DNA of 64,000 bases from Prunella strophiata (Eukaryota > Chordata > Aves > Passeriformes > Prunellidae): the NCBI GenBank assembly GCA_036583965.1, contig JAZBQD010000018.1, positions 12,812,867 through 12,876,866 on the forward strand, in the 5' to 3' direction. The translations under genes and the position numbers were made by a program. A model generated the notes under the pieces. That model did not search any database. It was not told the DNA's origin and saw only the letters and a list, made by a program, of their open reading frames with translations. Shown here in pieces: positions 26,881 to 39,800 of this stretch. Each line of letters begins with the position of its first letter. Within the stretch, counting starts at the first letter, position 1.

Positions 26881-29800
26881 AAAATCAAATAAAACCACCC
26901 AGTTACTCGAGACCTTTCTGGCTGAGGACTCAGAAAAAATATATACAAAAGAGAAAAAAAAAAAAACAACTTCCTGTAGAAGAACATAGAGCAAAAACGT
27001 ATTTATTGAATCAGAGGGGTGCACTATTACATTTTTATGGAAGCAAGAAAAGTATCCAGCTGTTAAGAGAGCTATAAAAAAAAATACAGGTTAGCCACAG
27101 CTCTTAAAAGTGTAGATATATGGGAGTGTGATTTCATCCTGTTTCTTCTAGAAGAGATGAAATGTTTGCGGCTGGTCAAATCTAAGAGTTTTGGGAAAAG
27201 CTTTACTGTAATTCCTGTGTTTAATGCTTTTGGGGTCAGAACAATGTACAAACAAAATCACAGATTTTCTTGTTTTGGTCAAAAGTTGATCTATATTATA
27301 TCCACAAATGCTGAAAGATGATGATGTCAAATCCTGAGCTACTGGAAAGAATTAATCTTAATAATAATATTTCAATTTTTCAATTAAATATTCCTCACAG
27401 AAAACCTATTGTTGCTGTAATTAGTGGGAAAATAAATAGGAATTTCCTATGAAACTTAAAATGAAAGGATCAGAACCAACAGGAATGGCTAAAGAGGTTA
27501 AGACTGAGCTGACTCCTTTGTCATATTGTATCTTTCAACATATTCTTATAATTCATTGCTCATTTTGGCAAGTAAGGGATGGCAAGTACTGCAGACTAAA
27601 ATTCCACATTATCAGACAAAAAGCAAAAAACCTCCAGCAAGATGTAGTGTACCTATTTTTTGTATATTGTGAGAATTATTGTTATTTTCAATATGAATAG
27701 CAGTTTATGGGGTCTCTATGAGCTGTAGTTACTTTGCAAAAGAAATGTTGTTGACTGCAGTCAGGAGTAGGATGTGTGAGATTTGCAAAGATTTATGAGC
27801 AACTAAGCCGAAGCATCCCGCTGCAAATTTGCTATATGTTCATTCTTCCATGTCTAAGTCATGTCTGAATTAATTTTGCTGCAAGCCAAAAGAAAGTTTT
27901 CATGTTAACTTCTGGTAGAAAAGTGGAGTAGTTTTCATTTCAGTTAATTTATAATTAATCTTGACAGAAATGCAACATGGATTGAACTGTGTCTCATGGT
28001 GACATCTTTGGAAATGCAGCTTTATTTTAGACTGATCATTGTGAGATCAGCCTAAGATAGTGATTGTAGAATACATTATTAGAATTGTACCATGTACTTA
28101 AGTGAGCCCTCTTTGAAGTATCAGTGTGCACTGGAATGCCAGCACTTCAAAGAATGCTCCAAAAAGCCAGGACTGTGGTTAGCTACCAAGGGGTTAATAA
28201 AGATCAAAGAAGAGCCTACATAAACTCATACATAAACAGAACTGTTTTTAAACTGGAGGTTAATAGCACCATGATCTAGGACAGCAACACCTTAGAAGTG
28301 GGCTTGTCTTCCCTGACATGGTGCTTTATAATGCATAAAGGGAGACTGAAACATTTATAGTTGACATTTTTTCTGGATTGCTTTTTAACTGAGGAATTCA
28401 AAGCTTGTCAGGGCAGAAAAGAGTCTCTGTGATATCTGAAATTGGCATTGTTCTTCTGGTTTTGTTTGCATGCTAGTTAGGTGGGAATGGGTTTTTGGTA
28501 TGATTCCATGAAAATTCAGAAATCAGAAATCCTGGGCAAGGAGTTGTAGCTGAGGTGCCTAATGGGTGAGACAAAGAGATAATCTGTTTACTGTATAGAA
28601 GCATATAACAGCATTTCTGCTGGTCTTTAAAATGCAATATTTAGGAATTACGGATCTGTGCTGTTTGTACTGTCGTGTTTATATGGGGAAATGTAAACAT
28701 ATGTTTAGATATCTTAACAAATGAAACATTTGTTAAGACAGGCTTCCTTTGCTGATGTTCCCTTCTTCTCCTCCACACTAGAAGCACCTGAGGTTTAAAC
28801 TGTACAAAGGTCCCCTACAACTGTGCTGAGTCCTCAGAGTTCTGTGCTAAGTCCATGCATATGTTGTGCCTGAAGTTCACAGCCTGCTTTTCACATCTCT
28901 TATCAAGAGATGCTTTTCACATGTCTTTCTTCTGAAAGACTCGAAAAAGAATGACACTGTTCTCTCTTCAGCAAACCCAGGAAACCCCTCCTCCACATGT
29001 ACCTTTTGATAAAATTGAAGCACAGATAAAGGCAAAGGTCCTTTCAGTAAAAAAAAAATTAAAATCTTTTACAGACAAAGCCAATTGTTTTCTTGGAAGA
29101 GGGTTAGAAGTAAATAGACTATACTGATTTAATGGATTACATTAGTGTTTCTCATAATTGATATTATGCCAAAGAAGTTGTTCTCAGTGTCTTGGGCCTT
29201 TGTTATGACCAGTTCCTGTTACTGCAGCAGTAACTGTGGCAGAGATTAAGAGCCTGCCTGCACATGAGTATTTTTTCCTAAGGATTCACAGTTTTTTCCA
29301 TTTGTGTAAGTCTTTATCTTGAAACTATGGAATATGAATGTCTATGTTTGGGGCAAATGAAAATAACATGAAAAGGTAGAGACTCTGTTCATTTTAGAGT
29401 ATGATTACATGATATGTATTTTTGATATTCTTCCTCATCCTTTCTTTCCTTTCTCTCACCTGCACATTTCTTTCCCTTACTTTTAGTCACATAGTTGCTG
29501 GTGAGGCTGCAGGGTGAACAGGTCACTGACATAAAACATAATAAAAACAATGAAGTCTAATAATCCCAGCTGGTTACAGTGATTTGGTTTAGGATGGCCC
29601 CATGCTTGTGTGAATGAACTGAGAGAGGGAGAGAGAGTTGAACTGCAACAGGTTGTGCCATTGGAGAAAATATAGGTAATGTAGGCAGCATTTCCAAAGA
29701 TCTCAGTGCACTTATCAGGATTTAATTAATCTTTAATGTCCTGAAGTAGATACATTATCAGTGAAGTGCTATGAAATACACACAGAATGTATTACTCAGC

Positions 29801-30529
29801 TGGCTGAGTAATATTTTAGCTGCAACTTTGACTTAATACTAATCAAATTTTTTTCCTGTTTGCTTTGGTAGCACAGGCAAAGTGGGAATCAGATCAGGAA
29901 CCTGATTTATGGAAAAAGTAATTTTCCCTACTGCATCAGTACTCTGATTTGCCATGTGGCAAACAGTTGTGCATGGGATCTCTGCATGAAATGTGAAACT
30001 TGGTAGTGCTGCTGAGAACTTACCTACAGAACATCGTCAGCGTTTGCTTTGCCATCATCTAGGTCAATGTTTTATATTCCAAAGTGTGGCATACATTTTT
30101 TGATTATGTTGCAGGTCAGTAATATATCTAGATGTGTACAAAACATTTTTTAGATAAATGTTTATTAACATGTGGCTAGTAGTATTCTCATTGTGTGGTC
30201 TGATGTAACTTGGTTTTTTCGATCACAGTTTGTGAAAGCTCATTAGAAGAGTATTGAATTGCTTCAGAAAATGTTTCACTTGTTTTCTGAAATTACCTTT
30301 TATCGAGTCAGCTAGTGCATTGCATTTCATTATTACATACAAAATATGAGAGATTTTAGTTAAGATTCTGGACATCCAGCTGAATGCCATAGAAATACAA
30401 TGGATTTCAATTTGCAAGATCAGGCAGCCTCTTACATTACAGGATGCCCTGCAGTCTGCTGGAGGAGCTCCACCAAAGGTTTTGCAGTATTTTCCCGAAC
30501 TTCAGCACTTTTATCTTCAGATTGACAAT

Positions 30530-31234
30530 CAAATCAATGCTGAGAGATGAACAGATTGAGGGCAGCCCTGCTCAGAAGGACTTGGAGGTGCTGGTGGGTA
30601 AGAGGCTGAAATTGACCCAGCAATGTGCACTCAAAAGCCAAATGTGTCCTGGGCTGCATCCAAAGCACTGTGGGCAGCAGGTGAGGGAGGGGATTCTGCC
30701 TCTCTGCTCTGCTCTGGTGAGAGCCTACCTGCAGTGCTGCATCCAGCTCTGGGGTCCTCAACATGGACCTGGTTGGAGTTGAGTCCAGAGTGCCAAGAAG
30801 ATGATCAGCAGGCTGGAGCACCTCTCCTATGAGGAAAGGCTGAGAGAGTTGGGGCTGTTCATCCTGGAGAGGAGAAGGCTCCAGGGAGGCCTTACAGCAC
30901 ATTCCAGTACCTAAAGAGACTACAAGAAAGATGAAGGGGGACTTTCTACAAGAACATGGAGCGACAGGACAGGGGTAGATGGCTTCACACTTAGAGGGCA
31001 GGTATAGATCAGATATTGACAGGAAATTCTTCACTGTGAGGGTGGTGAGGCACTGGTACAGGTTGCCCAGAGAAGCTGTGGATGCCCCATCCCAGAAAGT
31101 GGTCGAAGCCAGGTTGGATGGGGCCCTGAGCATCCTGATCTGGTGGAAGGTGTCCCTCCTTATGGCAGGGAGTTTGGAACTGGATGATCCTTAGGGTGCC
31201 TTCCAACCCAAACAGTTCTATGATTCTGTGATTC
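30530..31234 (+). mobile_element. CR1 LINE 3' end (ORF2 end plus 3' UTR)
   Basis: About 700 bp on the + strand match the 3' portion of an avian CR1 retrotransposon. Landmarks in order are CTTGGAGGTGCTGGTGG, CAGCAATGTGC, CATCCAGCTCTGGGGTCC, GAGCACCTCTCCTATGAGG, GAGAGAGTTGGGGCTGTTCA, CACTGTGAGGGTGGTGAGGC and GAAGCTGTGGATGCCCC. It ends with the hallmark 8-bp tandem ATTCTATG-like motif (TCTATGATTCTGTGATTC). The reverse transcriptase frame is broken by stops and indels, and the element is 5'-truncated, as CR1 copies usually are. It lacks a poly-A tail, as expected for CR1. It is a dead insertion in the LRBA intron, in the sense orientation. Confidence 0.93.
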
Positions 31235-33639
31235 AAAAGCTAATGCTTATTGTTGGGGTTTTCTGTGGATTTGGTTTTGTTTTTTAGCTTTTTTGAGAAA
31301 GATGTTTGTGCCTATTGCAGAAGATACCGGTTTTGAGTTCTTGAAACATTTCACATGGAAGCAAAAGATACCTAGTTGTAGACCAAGAAGCATTCCTGAA
31401 CAGTGTTAAAATAATCTGGCTTATTTTTTCTTTAAAGTTGGGCACCACTATCTGTGTTCTTTGATTGCTTTTTTGTGTAATTTAAAAGGAGCACCTGGTA
31501 GTCTGCATTTGATGAGCCATTGCAACCAAAGTGTGTAATAAATTATAACCAGAAGGTGGAGTAGATATGTAGTTGGTGATGGGGAAATTGTGGAGCTGCC
31601 TTCTTTTAGATTTCCTTTCAGATCTGTACTGTTGCTCCTGATGCATGAGTGTTGTTACCACTCTGGTTTTGGCTATCTATGAAACTAATTTAGCCTAAGT
31701 CTCTGTGTTTGAGCATCTGCACCTTAGGAATTGTCATCACTGATTGATTGCCTTGCTGATGGTCTTGGTGAAGAGACCAAGGATTGATTTGGTTTGGAGA
31801 TTGACTCACCTGCTTAACTCTACAGTTAAAAGTTCTGACAAGGAGTGTGTAATCTCGAAATTTATCTTGGTATCTTCATACGGGCTTCTCTGTTTTTAAG
31901 TTTGTTGTGATTGTCTTTTGTGGAAGTGAATTTTTTTGCCTTTAAGGTTAAAAAGCCTTCTAGATGGAATAGGTCTTTTAGAGCTCTAGCTATCCTCTGT
32001 CTCTGAAGATTTCTGTAACACTGTGCTCTTTTGCCTTTCTTTGTTTCTCTTTTCTGTTCTGTATTTATTTATTTGCTACTTCACTCATCTAAGGACTTGA
32101 ATAGGGGCTTCTGTGGTGTGCTGAAATCCTTTCTCACTTAACTGGTAACTTGAGTACAGCCCTAAGACCTCTTAAAATGTTGCTTTTGTAGGTTTGCATT
32201 TTCTTTCCTCTTCCCTACCTCATGCAGTCCCTTTACAACCCACACTGGTGTGTTGACTGTTTCTTTTCTGGGAAGGCAGAGTATCTCAAAATACACAGTG
32301 GGGCATGACATTACAACAAGTAATTCCTCAGCAATTGCATTATCCTCTCATTGTTGTCTGGTGTGGCTTATATTCAATTTAAATCTATAAGGGTATGAGA
32401 ACTAATAGGTAGTTTCCATGCCTAAAATACCTTTGCTATGACACCATAATAAAACTAGTACAACAGTTGGTATGTTTTGTCTCCAGTTGTCCTAATCTTT
32501 GAAACTGGTAGGAAATACAGGTTTCTTGTTCTGATAGTGGAGATAAATGAACATTTAGGCTTTTCCTCACTGCCCACAGTGAAGTGACTTATTTTTTTCA
32601 TGACACAAAATCCTGAGGGAACAGGTTATATTGGTAATTTTAAATTTAGTCTCATCTCTCTACAATTTTAACAATGAAGTTAGGTGCAGGGGAATGAGAG
32701 GAAGGTTTTCTCTCAATTCTGAGTACATAGTGTGGTAATTTGGGAAACTGTGGGAAAAATAAAACAATATAATAGTTACGCTATTTGAATAAAACACTTG
32801 CTATAAGAGCTTTGTTTTGATTCAGTCAATATTGTTACTAAGGAGCCACTAGTTACTCTGTATCATGTTGGGGGGAGGGGGGCCCTGACAAATCCATGCA
32901 AATCATATGATTTATAATTCATAGATCCCTGATCCCCTGAGCGATGTTGCTCTTGCATTTAGACTAATTGAGTACTTATGTTCATCCATCCAGTCCATAC
33001 AGCACCTTTAGTCCATATGGCAGCCTTTACTGCACGGCCAGGAACTCGTGTTGTCAAATGTCCCCTGTAGTATCCCCAAAATCTGCCTCCTTGGCCCTTT
33101 GCTTCACAGTCCTTCAGTCTGCCAGCAGTCAGTTCTGCCCAAGTCAGAGCAATATTTCTGTCTGTCTCCCCCTGGTTGCAGAGGTACAAAGCATGGTACA
33201 GCATTGCCTTTTGGGGATGGGGCTGTAGTGGTTAATTGCTCTTACTGGTAAGGTAGTGTGCTGGAGTTGCTGTGTGGTGTACTGGTTTATATTGGCTCAA
33301 AAATGCATTTTTCCCAGTAGCTGCTCTCAAAAATGGCTCACTTGTAACAATTAGTCAACACAGGTGTTTATTTTTGGCTTTGCAGGGTTTTGTTGGATGT
33401 TTTTCTATGTGTGAGGAGTAGATAATTTTTTCCCCCTCATATGCAAGTGGTTGCCAATACTTACAAATACTGAAATACACAGCCTAATAGTGGTTACGTA
33501 GTTGTGTGTGAATAACCAGTGCACCACTAAAGGAGATAGAATCCTATGCAAATTTCATATGCAGAACTGAAAATAAAAGCAAGGGACTAAAGATATATTA
33601 TGTTTCAGGATAATATTTCATGCCTGATCATTGTTACCT

Positions 33640-34330
33640 ATTTTCCTAATAATTTTAGCATAGTTTTATAATGTGCTATAATTGTAATTGTTATCCAGAA
33701 GAATGGCATCACTTAATTCTATCAAAACTGTGGCGAGGTAGATGAATGACAAATTAATAATTTACCATCTTTGCATAATACTGTAGCCCAGAACACCAGA
33801 AGGATTGATGGCAGAAGAGGTTAACAAATTTTAGCAGCTTCCATTAGCTTTTCATTGTCATATGTTTGTGGTGCAGACTGAAATAAGCTTTGTAGGAGAT
33901 CCCAGTCCAGGGAACTAATTACTCGTGCCGATTGCCACCCTGATGAATAGACCCTCATTGTATCATTCCCCTGAAGACGAGGAGCAGGCTGTGATTCACG
34001 ACTGCATCCTGGCTGATATTTGATAATAATTTTAACAGATAAATGTAGGAAGGCAGAATGATGAAGTGCCTATCCATGCTCTACGACTATCAAAGGCATG
34101 CACATAGCCAGCTGTGTTCTGCTTTTTTTCTGTAATCACTAATGGAGAATTTTAAGTTATTAATCGACCTTTGAATAAACCCATATCTTCCTGTATATTG
34201 TAGTTTTTCATTGGTTAATTATTCCAAAATCATTGGGTCTTATAATCAGAGCAGCCCAATTTGAGCATGACTGTAATACAGACAAGTGTGAAAATAAGAT
34301 ACTGGGGAATTTGATTCCAATACTTCAGTA
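33640..34330. promoter_or_regulatory. Candidate conserved non-coding element
   Basis: Repeat-free, non-coding and AT-rich, but of high complexity and with many homeodomain-type cores (TTAATAATTT, AGTTATTAATCGACC, GGTTAATTATTCC) and an AATCATTGGGTC stretch. It lies about 1.5 kb upstream of an LRBA exon and 17 kb from MAB21L2. Introns of LRBA and NBEA are known to carry conserved enhancers of the nested MAB21L genes. That this block is one of them is inference from its texture, as I cannot align genomes here. Confidence 0.4.
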
Positions 34331-35850
34331 TTTTTTCAGAAATTAAGCAATTAGGAAGATGAAGACTAGCACTGCCTTTTCTTTGGTGTTAGGAATAGGC
34401 ATAGAATTTTAATGAAGACTGCAAAGACAGCCTCCATTTTGATAAAATTATTTTCAGTCAGAATTTTAATATCTACAAATCATGTTTGAGAGTAGCATTA
34501 TACAAATCATTCTGGCTTTTGTTACTACATTTGTTTGAAACCTTGATTTACCTTAAATAAAACTAATTTCTGCCTTTAAACCTCAGAACTACGAATGTAG
34601 ATACCAAGTGTTTTTAACATTGTGATCTGTAAATTAGTTGTGCCTATTCATTTGTCAGTGTTGACAGGTATACTTTCTATTAGGTCCTGGATCAGAAATG
34701 GAATATATATATCTGCATTTTCATCTATTGTTTTAATACTGGCTCTGTAAACAAAGTCTGTGCTTTTTAGTCTGAACATACACATTCTCAGGGTATCATG
34801 GCTATTCTATGCCTCAGGTATCTTTTGTTTGTTTATTTGCCATACCTGAAATTGGCATTTTCTGTACATTCTCTGGGCTAAAATACTATTTTACAGTGGC
34901 ATTCATTCATGATCATCTAAACAGATAGCAACTGGCACTTATATATATGACCGTATTAAAAAGATCTACGTATATTTGGAGCATAAAATGGAAAATAATG
35001 AATTTGATATAACCTTTTCTAGATGTAATTTTTTAGAAGTATACTTTCTTTGTAGCAACTATTACACATCATAACATGTAGTTTTTAATTAAATGTAAAA
35101 ACACAACTACATAAACCAGAAATGCAATCTGATTTGCTTGAAAATAGATTGCTATTTCAGTCTCCTGGAATGGTTTATTTAAAAACAGTAAATGGAAAAG
35201 AAATGCATTTTCTTGTGTTGTTCTAAGCCTCAGGGGCTAAATGTAATGAATATTTTAAGAGATTATTTTAATTAAATTCCTGCACATCTAAACAGAGTAA
35301 TATTTTATTATCACATACATAACCATGTAACTGAGGTATTCATTAAAGTTAACACTTTCTGGACCAAGAATTCATGGCATGATTTACTGACCTTGTGCAA
35401 AAAGGCACAAATTAGGAAGAAAAATGAAGGGGGACAGACTTTGATTAATATAGGTAATGCTATACCATATTTATAATAGCCTTTTCCCTATTCTGGTTTA
35501 TAAATGCAGTCACTGAGAAAGGTGCCCTGCTGAGGCTGAAATGAGGCTGAAATCAGAGCACATGCCACTAGAGTGTGGGGAAACTGATCACACTGTCAGC
35601 AATTCATTTCAAAATGATGTATTTAGTGCTCATTTCACCTTCCAAGAAAAAAGGGAAAGGAGTTCCTTAGACTGGAAGGTGATATTGTTATTTTCAAGGA
35701 CATACCTAAGTAAAAGATTGCAGAAAGGGGGGGAGGTTAGGAAAAAAAAAGGCGAAAGCAGCGCAAACAAGGAGAGCTTTATGCAGAAATTCAGCGCTAC
35801 CATGCTGGTTGATAATTGCTAACATATGTGGCTCCTCTGTTTCATTGTAG

Positions 35851-35975
35851 TCGTCCTCGTGAGTTCTGGCGCCTCGACTACTGGGAAGATGACTTGCGGC
35901 GCCGGCGACGATTTGTGCGTAACCCCCTCGGATCGACACATCCTGAAGCGACGCTCAGGGCAGCCGGAGAGCATG
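35851..35975 (+). CDS. LRBA coding exon, upstream of the PH-like domain (partial gene)
   Basis: LRBA is a very large cytosolic scaffold of the BEACH family that works in vesicle traffic and protects receptors such as CTLA-4 from lysosomal loss. This exon follows a polypyrimidine tract and TAG acceptor (TTTCATTGTAG). Its first base completes a codon begun in the previous exon. It then reads [16 protein letters not shown], an arginine run, and [21 protein letters not shown], the segment conserved between LRBA and [13 protein letters not shown] favours LRBA over NBEA (from memory). The exon ends after one base of a codon (phase 1), before GTCAGT. That base joins the next exon to give EHAPDED, confirming the boundary. 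The donor is non-consensus (C at +3). The exon is CpG-rich compared with the surrounding intron. The open frame that continues past the donor to about 36316 is intron. Confidence 0.92.
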
Positions 35976-38900
35976 GTCAGTGTGAAATCTGCCTCCTGCC
36001 ACCAGCAGCAGGTTACAGTATGTGGTGGGAGAGGCTGGACCTTCATCCTTGTAGGATGCTAGCAAATGATTGCAAACCAAAGGCTTTTGGCATTGCGTTT
36101 CGGGCGTGGTTTCCATACAGAGATAACCTGGCCCTTCCTTCACAGCAGCAGTTCTGGTGTTCCCTGAACCCCTTCTTCCCATCTCAGCTGGGCTGGGTGG
36201 TGCATATCTTGCATACACCAATTACAGTCCTCACTAGGCAGAAGGAAAATGGATGTAATTTTGCCATTAATCCCTGGACAGACTTCCGTGTAAATTCCCT
36301 GCTTATACTTCAGTAACTTCAGAAGAATTTTTCCTGTTCAAAATCCACACCAATTATTTCAGTTAGCACATATCTGCTTATTGTTACAGATAGGTTAAAA
36401 GAGAAATAACACTTCTAAAAGCTAAACTGTACTTTTGCTTAAGTCCTCAAGCTTTTCTGCAATAATTTGATATGGAAATAAAGAGTAGCAAATGCTGATG
36501 TGCAAAGTATTGCTCAAGCAGCAAAATGGCTATAATAATTTCTACCAGGTCATTTAAAAAAAAAGAGACTACTTTTTTGTTGCAATTGTTACTCCTCGTT
36601 TCATAACCTGGGATCAGTCCAATGTAAGATGCTGCATCCATTCTAGAGGGGAATGTGTTTGGGAATTCTATAGTAAATCAGAATATAAACAAGCAAACAA
36701 AACCACACCCAAAGCCAGTGAACTTTGGGGTTTAGTACAAATTTTTAGTACAAATTTCTATGCTATCTAATGAGGGTACACTGTAAAGGTAGAAAAGTCT
36801 TGTACTTAAAAATAATTTGCCTGTAATTAAAGCTGAGTATCCTTCACCTTGAATGCACAAGTCATGGAGCAAATAATTTAAATTTAGGGTTTTTTTTGTT
36901 TTTTTCTTTATTAGCTTGTGAATTACTGAATACATACGTGCATACATATGCCCACACAAATTGTGTGGGGGGATGCAGTTTATGCTAATTTTAGGTTGTT
37001 AAGAGTGTTGTATGAATGTAGAAGAACATTACTGTTATAAAGTTGGTTTCCGTCAGGCATCTTAACCTCTTGCACTCAGCCTTAAAGAGCCATTTCTGGG
37101 AGAAAATGTCTACAATATGTCAGCTGATATAATGCCCAATGTGACATCAGTCCTCTGAAATAAATGACCATACAGAGAATAGTCAATAAAGTGATCTGAA
37201 AGCAATGTTTGTAGAGCCCTACATCTTTGACTATAGAAAGAAGAACAAGATGTAGAATTAATTAACCCACTTTTTGCTTTGGGGGTTGTTGTTCTTAGTA
37301 CGATGTGTTGTTCCTGTACCATGGACTGTAGGGCACTAGGGTTTTATCTGTTTAAAACTCCAGTATGAACAACAACTTCTCCCCCTTTTAATATTATGTA
37401 TACATTAAGTAAAATAGAGCTTGTCAAAGTTTGATGTATTCCAGCTGTATTTTCATATTTAATCTTTATGCTGTTTATCAAAATTTAAAAATAACTTTAT
37501 TTTTACTGAAAATATTTAGAGCAACCATTTAAATTTATGTAACTAATTCTTCCACAAGCAAAGACACAGTAATGCAATTATTCATATTTCATACTAATAT
37601 GATATTTTCACTAATCCATGCTATATTTCAAGGGCTGTGGTTTATAATCAGTTTGTAATTGACAGGACAACAATTTTTGTTGATAAAAAGGAAGAATGAA
37701 TAAAAGTAGCCCTATTTCAGAAGTAGCTAATAACTACTTATAAGCATAGCTGGTAACTAACTCTGGTAATTTAAATAGACATAATTTTTTCTATCTGCCT
37801 TTCTATTCAGATTTTGACATCCTTAACAGTCTTCTATTTTGGTTAATTTCCTGATGTTGTTTTATTCTGAATTTTCATGCTGCCTTTGTTATCTGTAGTC
37901 CTTCTGTTTCTTTATCTATCCAGTGAATATTTTAGTTTACCCTAAGTCATTATTTAATGTGATTTCTGCAATTATAGATAGTTGTCTGCCTGAGTGTGTG
38001 TACACATGCAATTTTTTGTCTTTTTCCAAGGACTTCCACTGGCTAGGTGTAAAATCTGCGACCAAAGTACAAATTCAAGTTCAACTGGAAACTATATACA
38101 ATGTATAGGAGTGCAAAGATAGTTGAGATTTTTACTGTTTCATTTTGGATTTAGCTTTCTTGGTGTGTTGTTTCTAGTTTGGGTATTTTTTTTTTTAGTT
38201 TTAAAAGGTATGGTTATCAAAAAGATCAACTGGAGTGGCCATTTGATCAATTTCTTTCTGAATTGTATTTATAACTTCTAATATTAACCAATTTCATATC
38301 AGAAATTCCAATTGTTCTCAAGTTTTTTGGAACCAGACTTTCATGATGTAGATATCCCTACTATTTGCTGAGTATTTACTGCAGTATGTTATGATTTAAT
38401 ATAAATAATTTTTCATTAATTTTTCCATTTAAATTAATTTTGCATGCCTCTGAAGCAAAAGCATTTTTAGATAGTGTATAAAAGGATCTTTAGTGGCTAT
38501 TTAAGTTTTTTTTTTCAAAACATCACAGACCAAAACCTGAAATTGGACATAAGGGATTTTGCCAAAAGGGAGGCAGGGGAAAATAATGCATAAATAATGG
38601 AACAGTACAAGCAGTAATCACGCTTGATAACTTGGATTTTAGCTCACTTTCATTAGAAGATATACATTATCAACTACTTGGTGTCTTACAAATACAATTA
38701 GATGTATTCTCCACCCCAGAGAACTCACAGTGTAGGAATCATCACACTTTGCAACTGTGAAAATGATTCAAAAACAGTTGGAAGGCTAGATATTGTTCAG
38801 TAAAGCCTAGAGAGGACAAGAACAATCAGCTCTGTTGCAGCCTAGTTATGTCTTAGGAGCAAGAACCAATCTTTTCCAAGGATTGATTTGATTTGAAGGA

Positions 38901-39769
38901 GAACCTCTGGTGCAGAGGTGGCAGAATAAATACCTGAAGACTAATGTTCTCTCTTCAGACAATCAATACCAGCCCCATGACTATACTTCTGGCTACCTTC
39001 TAGTTAAAAACAAATTTTTTAATTCTGACAATTTAATTGCCATTCCCAAGTTCACATTAACTTACTTGGGAAAAAAAGGCTTTAGGTAATTTTTCAAAGG
39101 GAGAAGGGGAAAAAAAAAAAAAAGGATCCTTCCAAACTGGCTATTTATAAAAGTCAGTCTAATGGTATATTGTGGGGAAAGGAAAGAAAGGTGAAGGTGC
39201 TGTGGCAGAAAGTTTGGGATGGAAGGAGTTAACTCTTCTCTATTCTTCCTGCCACCTTACTGTATACAAATGGAACCAAAATTATATAAATGTGGAGGGA
39301 AAAAAAAAAAAAAGAGTAAACCTGTTGCTATTTTGAAATTGACCCCAAAATGCAACATTTGTGAGGGAATCTTTAGCAGCTAGAAAATATTTTAACAAGT
39401 GATTTATTGGGGTTTTTAGTTGATGTTTGTTAAAAATTTGGGGATGGGGGATTAAAACAGTCTGTAGCATTTCCATCAAGGCAATAGGTGTAGTTCAGGG
39501 CTTTTTGGCTGCAAGGGACCAGCAGGTGATCACTTCCAGTATTGTAGTTGACTGCTGCTTAGTTTGCTTTGCCTCAGCTAGAAAGATAATATTTTAAAAA
39601 ATTGGTTTGAAAATGATTGGTTTTTTTCCACTGTTACGTTTCTAAAAAAGGAGGGAGAATAGGGGGAAGCTTCTGGGTGCCCTTTGTAAAAAAAAATAAG
39701 ATACATAGTAAGGGTTTTTTAAATGCGCTTTTTCCTTCAGTTGCTTTTCCTGGGATAATTACCAGTCAC

Positions 39770-39798
<29 letters not shown>
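39770..39798. repeat. Poly-A run (29 A)
   Basis: An uninterrupted A29 starts right after CCAGTCAC. No AATAAA or recognisable retrocopy body lies just upstream, so I treat it as a simple homopolymer, not the tail of a processed gene. Confidence 0.9.

Positions 39799-39800
<2 letters not shown>

Larger units (their letters stand above)
1..35850 (+). other. LRBA intron (5' part of window), no exon recognised
   Basis: This AT-rich stretch precedes the first recognisable LRBA exon. I saw no open frame resembling LRBA or any other known protein, and the short ORFs have no domain-like composition. It holds two CR1 fragments, several microsatellites and homopolymer runs, and one probable conserved non-coding block near its 3' end, each listed separately. 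The rest is unique-looking intronic DNA with nothing I can assign. A small upstream LRBA exon could have been missed, because I do not reliably recall the protein sequence just upstream. Confidence 0.75.

Noticed and set aside
30534..31133. 199-codon minus-strand ORF
   Set aside because: It is the reverse complement of the CR1 3' end, a repeat and not a gene.
35976..36316. Continuation of the LRBA frame past 35975
   Set aside because: The open frame runs on by chance. The phase-1 junction to 43045 restores the known LRBA order (EHA then DED), so the continuation is intron.
39770..39798. Poly-A tail of a processed pseudogene
   Set aside because: No polyadenylation signal and no gene-like sequence upstream of the A run.
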